A stretch of 6,133 nucleotides of DNA from positions 1 to 6,133 of the forward strand of contig CBCXVS010000374.1 of assembly GCA_965178525.1 (NCBI GenBank), read 5' to 3'. Position 1 is the first letter of the stretch. Each line of letters begins with the position of its first letter. The notes beneath the pieces were generated by a model. That model worked only from the letters and a program-made list of their open reading frames with translations. It was not told where the DNA came from and ran no database searches. A program made the position numbers and the translations under genes. Positions 5,919 to 6,133 of the stretch are shown here, piece after piece. The stretch comes from CBCXVS01 sp965178525. Lineage in GTDB: Bacteria > Tectomicrobia > Entotheonellia > Entotheonellales > Entotheonellaceae.

Positions 5919-6025
5919 TATCTCCCCGGGTGAAGCTTAATGGGTCTTTGCTTGCCGGGATAGTATGAGACTGTCCAAATCAGCCTCCAAGCCATGCCCA
6001 CTTTTTGGGCCTCCTCAGATGTCGG

Positions 6026-6043
6026 GGCACGGCGCGCCGTGCC
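6026..6043. repeat. 18-base perfect palindrome with adjacent T-run
   Basis: GGCACGGCGCGCCGTGCC reads the same on both strands. On the plus strand it is followed by TTTTCT (6044-6049), so as RNA it would form a seven-pair GC stem with a CGCG loop and a short U tail, like an intrinsic terminator. No plus-strand gene ends here. It lies exactly where LysR similarity stops on the minus strand. GGGGCACGG-type palindromes occur as dispersed intergenic repeats in some environmental bacterial genomes, so a repeat copy is an alternative; that parallel is from memory. Confidence 0.5.
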
Positions 6044-6046
6044 TTT

Positions 6047-6133
6047 TCTCCCGAGCGGGGTGAGGCGGCCCCCGGTGGTCAGGCGCTCGAACAGCCGGCC
6101 GCCGAGGCGCGCCTCGAGGCGGGCGATGGCGCG
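6047..6133 (-). pseudogene. LysR-type regulator fragment (helix-turn-helix region), cut at window edge and truncated
   Basis: Reading inward from the window end on the minus strand, 29 codons give RAIARLEARLGGRLFER followed by LTTGGRLTPLGR. This closely matches the second half of the LysR-family winged helix-turn-helix: the recognition helix, the LG-x-x-LFER turn and the wing ending in LTxxG. The start lies beyond the window. After Arg29, at 6047, the similarity ends abruptly. The frame stays open to 5780 but encodes nothing LysR-like and overlaps the trpB-like start. A normal LysR protein has about 300 residues, so this copy lacks its linker helix and whole effector-binding domain. Codons are almost all G/C-ending, unlike the nearby genes. 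It may be a deletion remnant of a regulator or a sequence-assembly junction. Confidence 0.6.

Noticed and set aside
5780..6001. 73-codon minus-strand frame upstream of and overlapping the trpB-like start
   Set aside because: It has no ribosome binding site or family similarity and is simply the open continuation of the LysR fragment frame past the palindrome.

Overview
The window holds six more or less complete protein genes plus fragments at both ends. The sequence is GC-rich, with ATG starts preceded by clear AGGAGG-type ribosome binding sites. No feature fixes the organism. A luciferase-like monooxygenase (LLM) of the F420-type subgroup, a PPOX-class flavin or F420 protein, a DUF4058 protein, a standalone TrpB2-type gene and a GGCACGG-type palindrome together fit an uncultured Chloroflexota-like or similar environmental bacterium. 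This placement is an inference and is weak.

Layout. At the left end, the C-terminal part of an amidohydrolase (plus strand) is followed after 18 bases by a complete LLM-family oxidoreductase, so the two look like one catabolic operon. A perfect GC-rich hairpin follows the LLM stop. On the minus strand come a single-domain cupin (1359-1736) and, upstream of it, a PPOX-family protein with a probable TTG start (1837-2244). The cupin also has a plausible promoter of its own in the 100-base gap. A divergent intergenic region then carries a good sigma70-like promoter for a plus-strand DUF4058 protein (2448-3302), whose motifs resemble the PD-(D/E)XK fold of Uma2 proteins.

The right half is a minus-strand pair. 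A TrpB2-type tryptophan synthase beta-like gene starts at 5868, and 26 bases after its end begins an aliphatic-amidase-like member of the nitrilase superfamily (3389-4456). Both are anomalous. The trpB-like gene has an in-frame TAA at codon 371, while 90 well-conserved codons continue downstream in the same frame. The amidase-like protein keeps the catalytic Glu-Lys-Glu set but has Ala where the Cys nucleophile belongs.

At the right edge, a very GC-rich piece of a LysR-type helix-turn-helix domain (minus strand) loses its family similarity exactly at an 18-base perfect palindrome. It looks like a truncated gene remnant or a sequence junction. The pathway served by the window is not clear. Amidohydrolase, amidase-like, flavin/F420 and cupin genes together suggest turnover of small organic or amide compounds, but no substrate can be named. 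No mobile element, RNA gene or CRISPR array was found.
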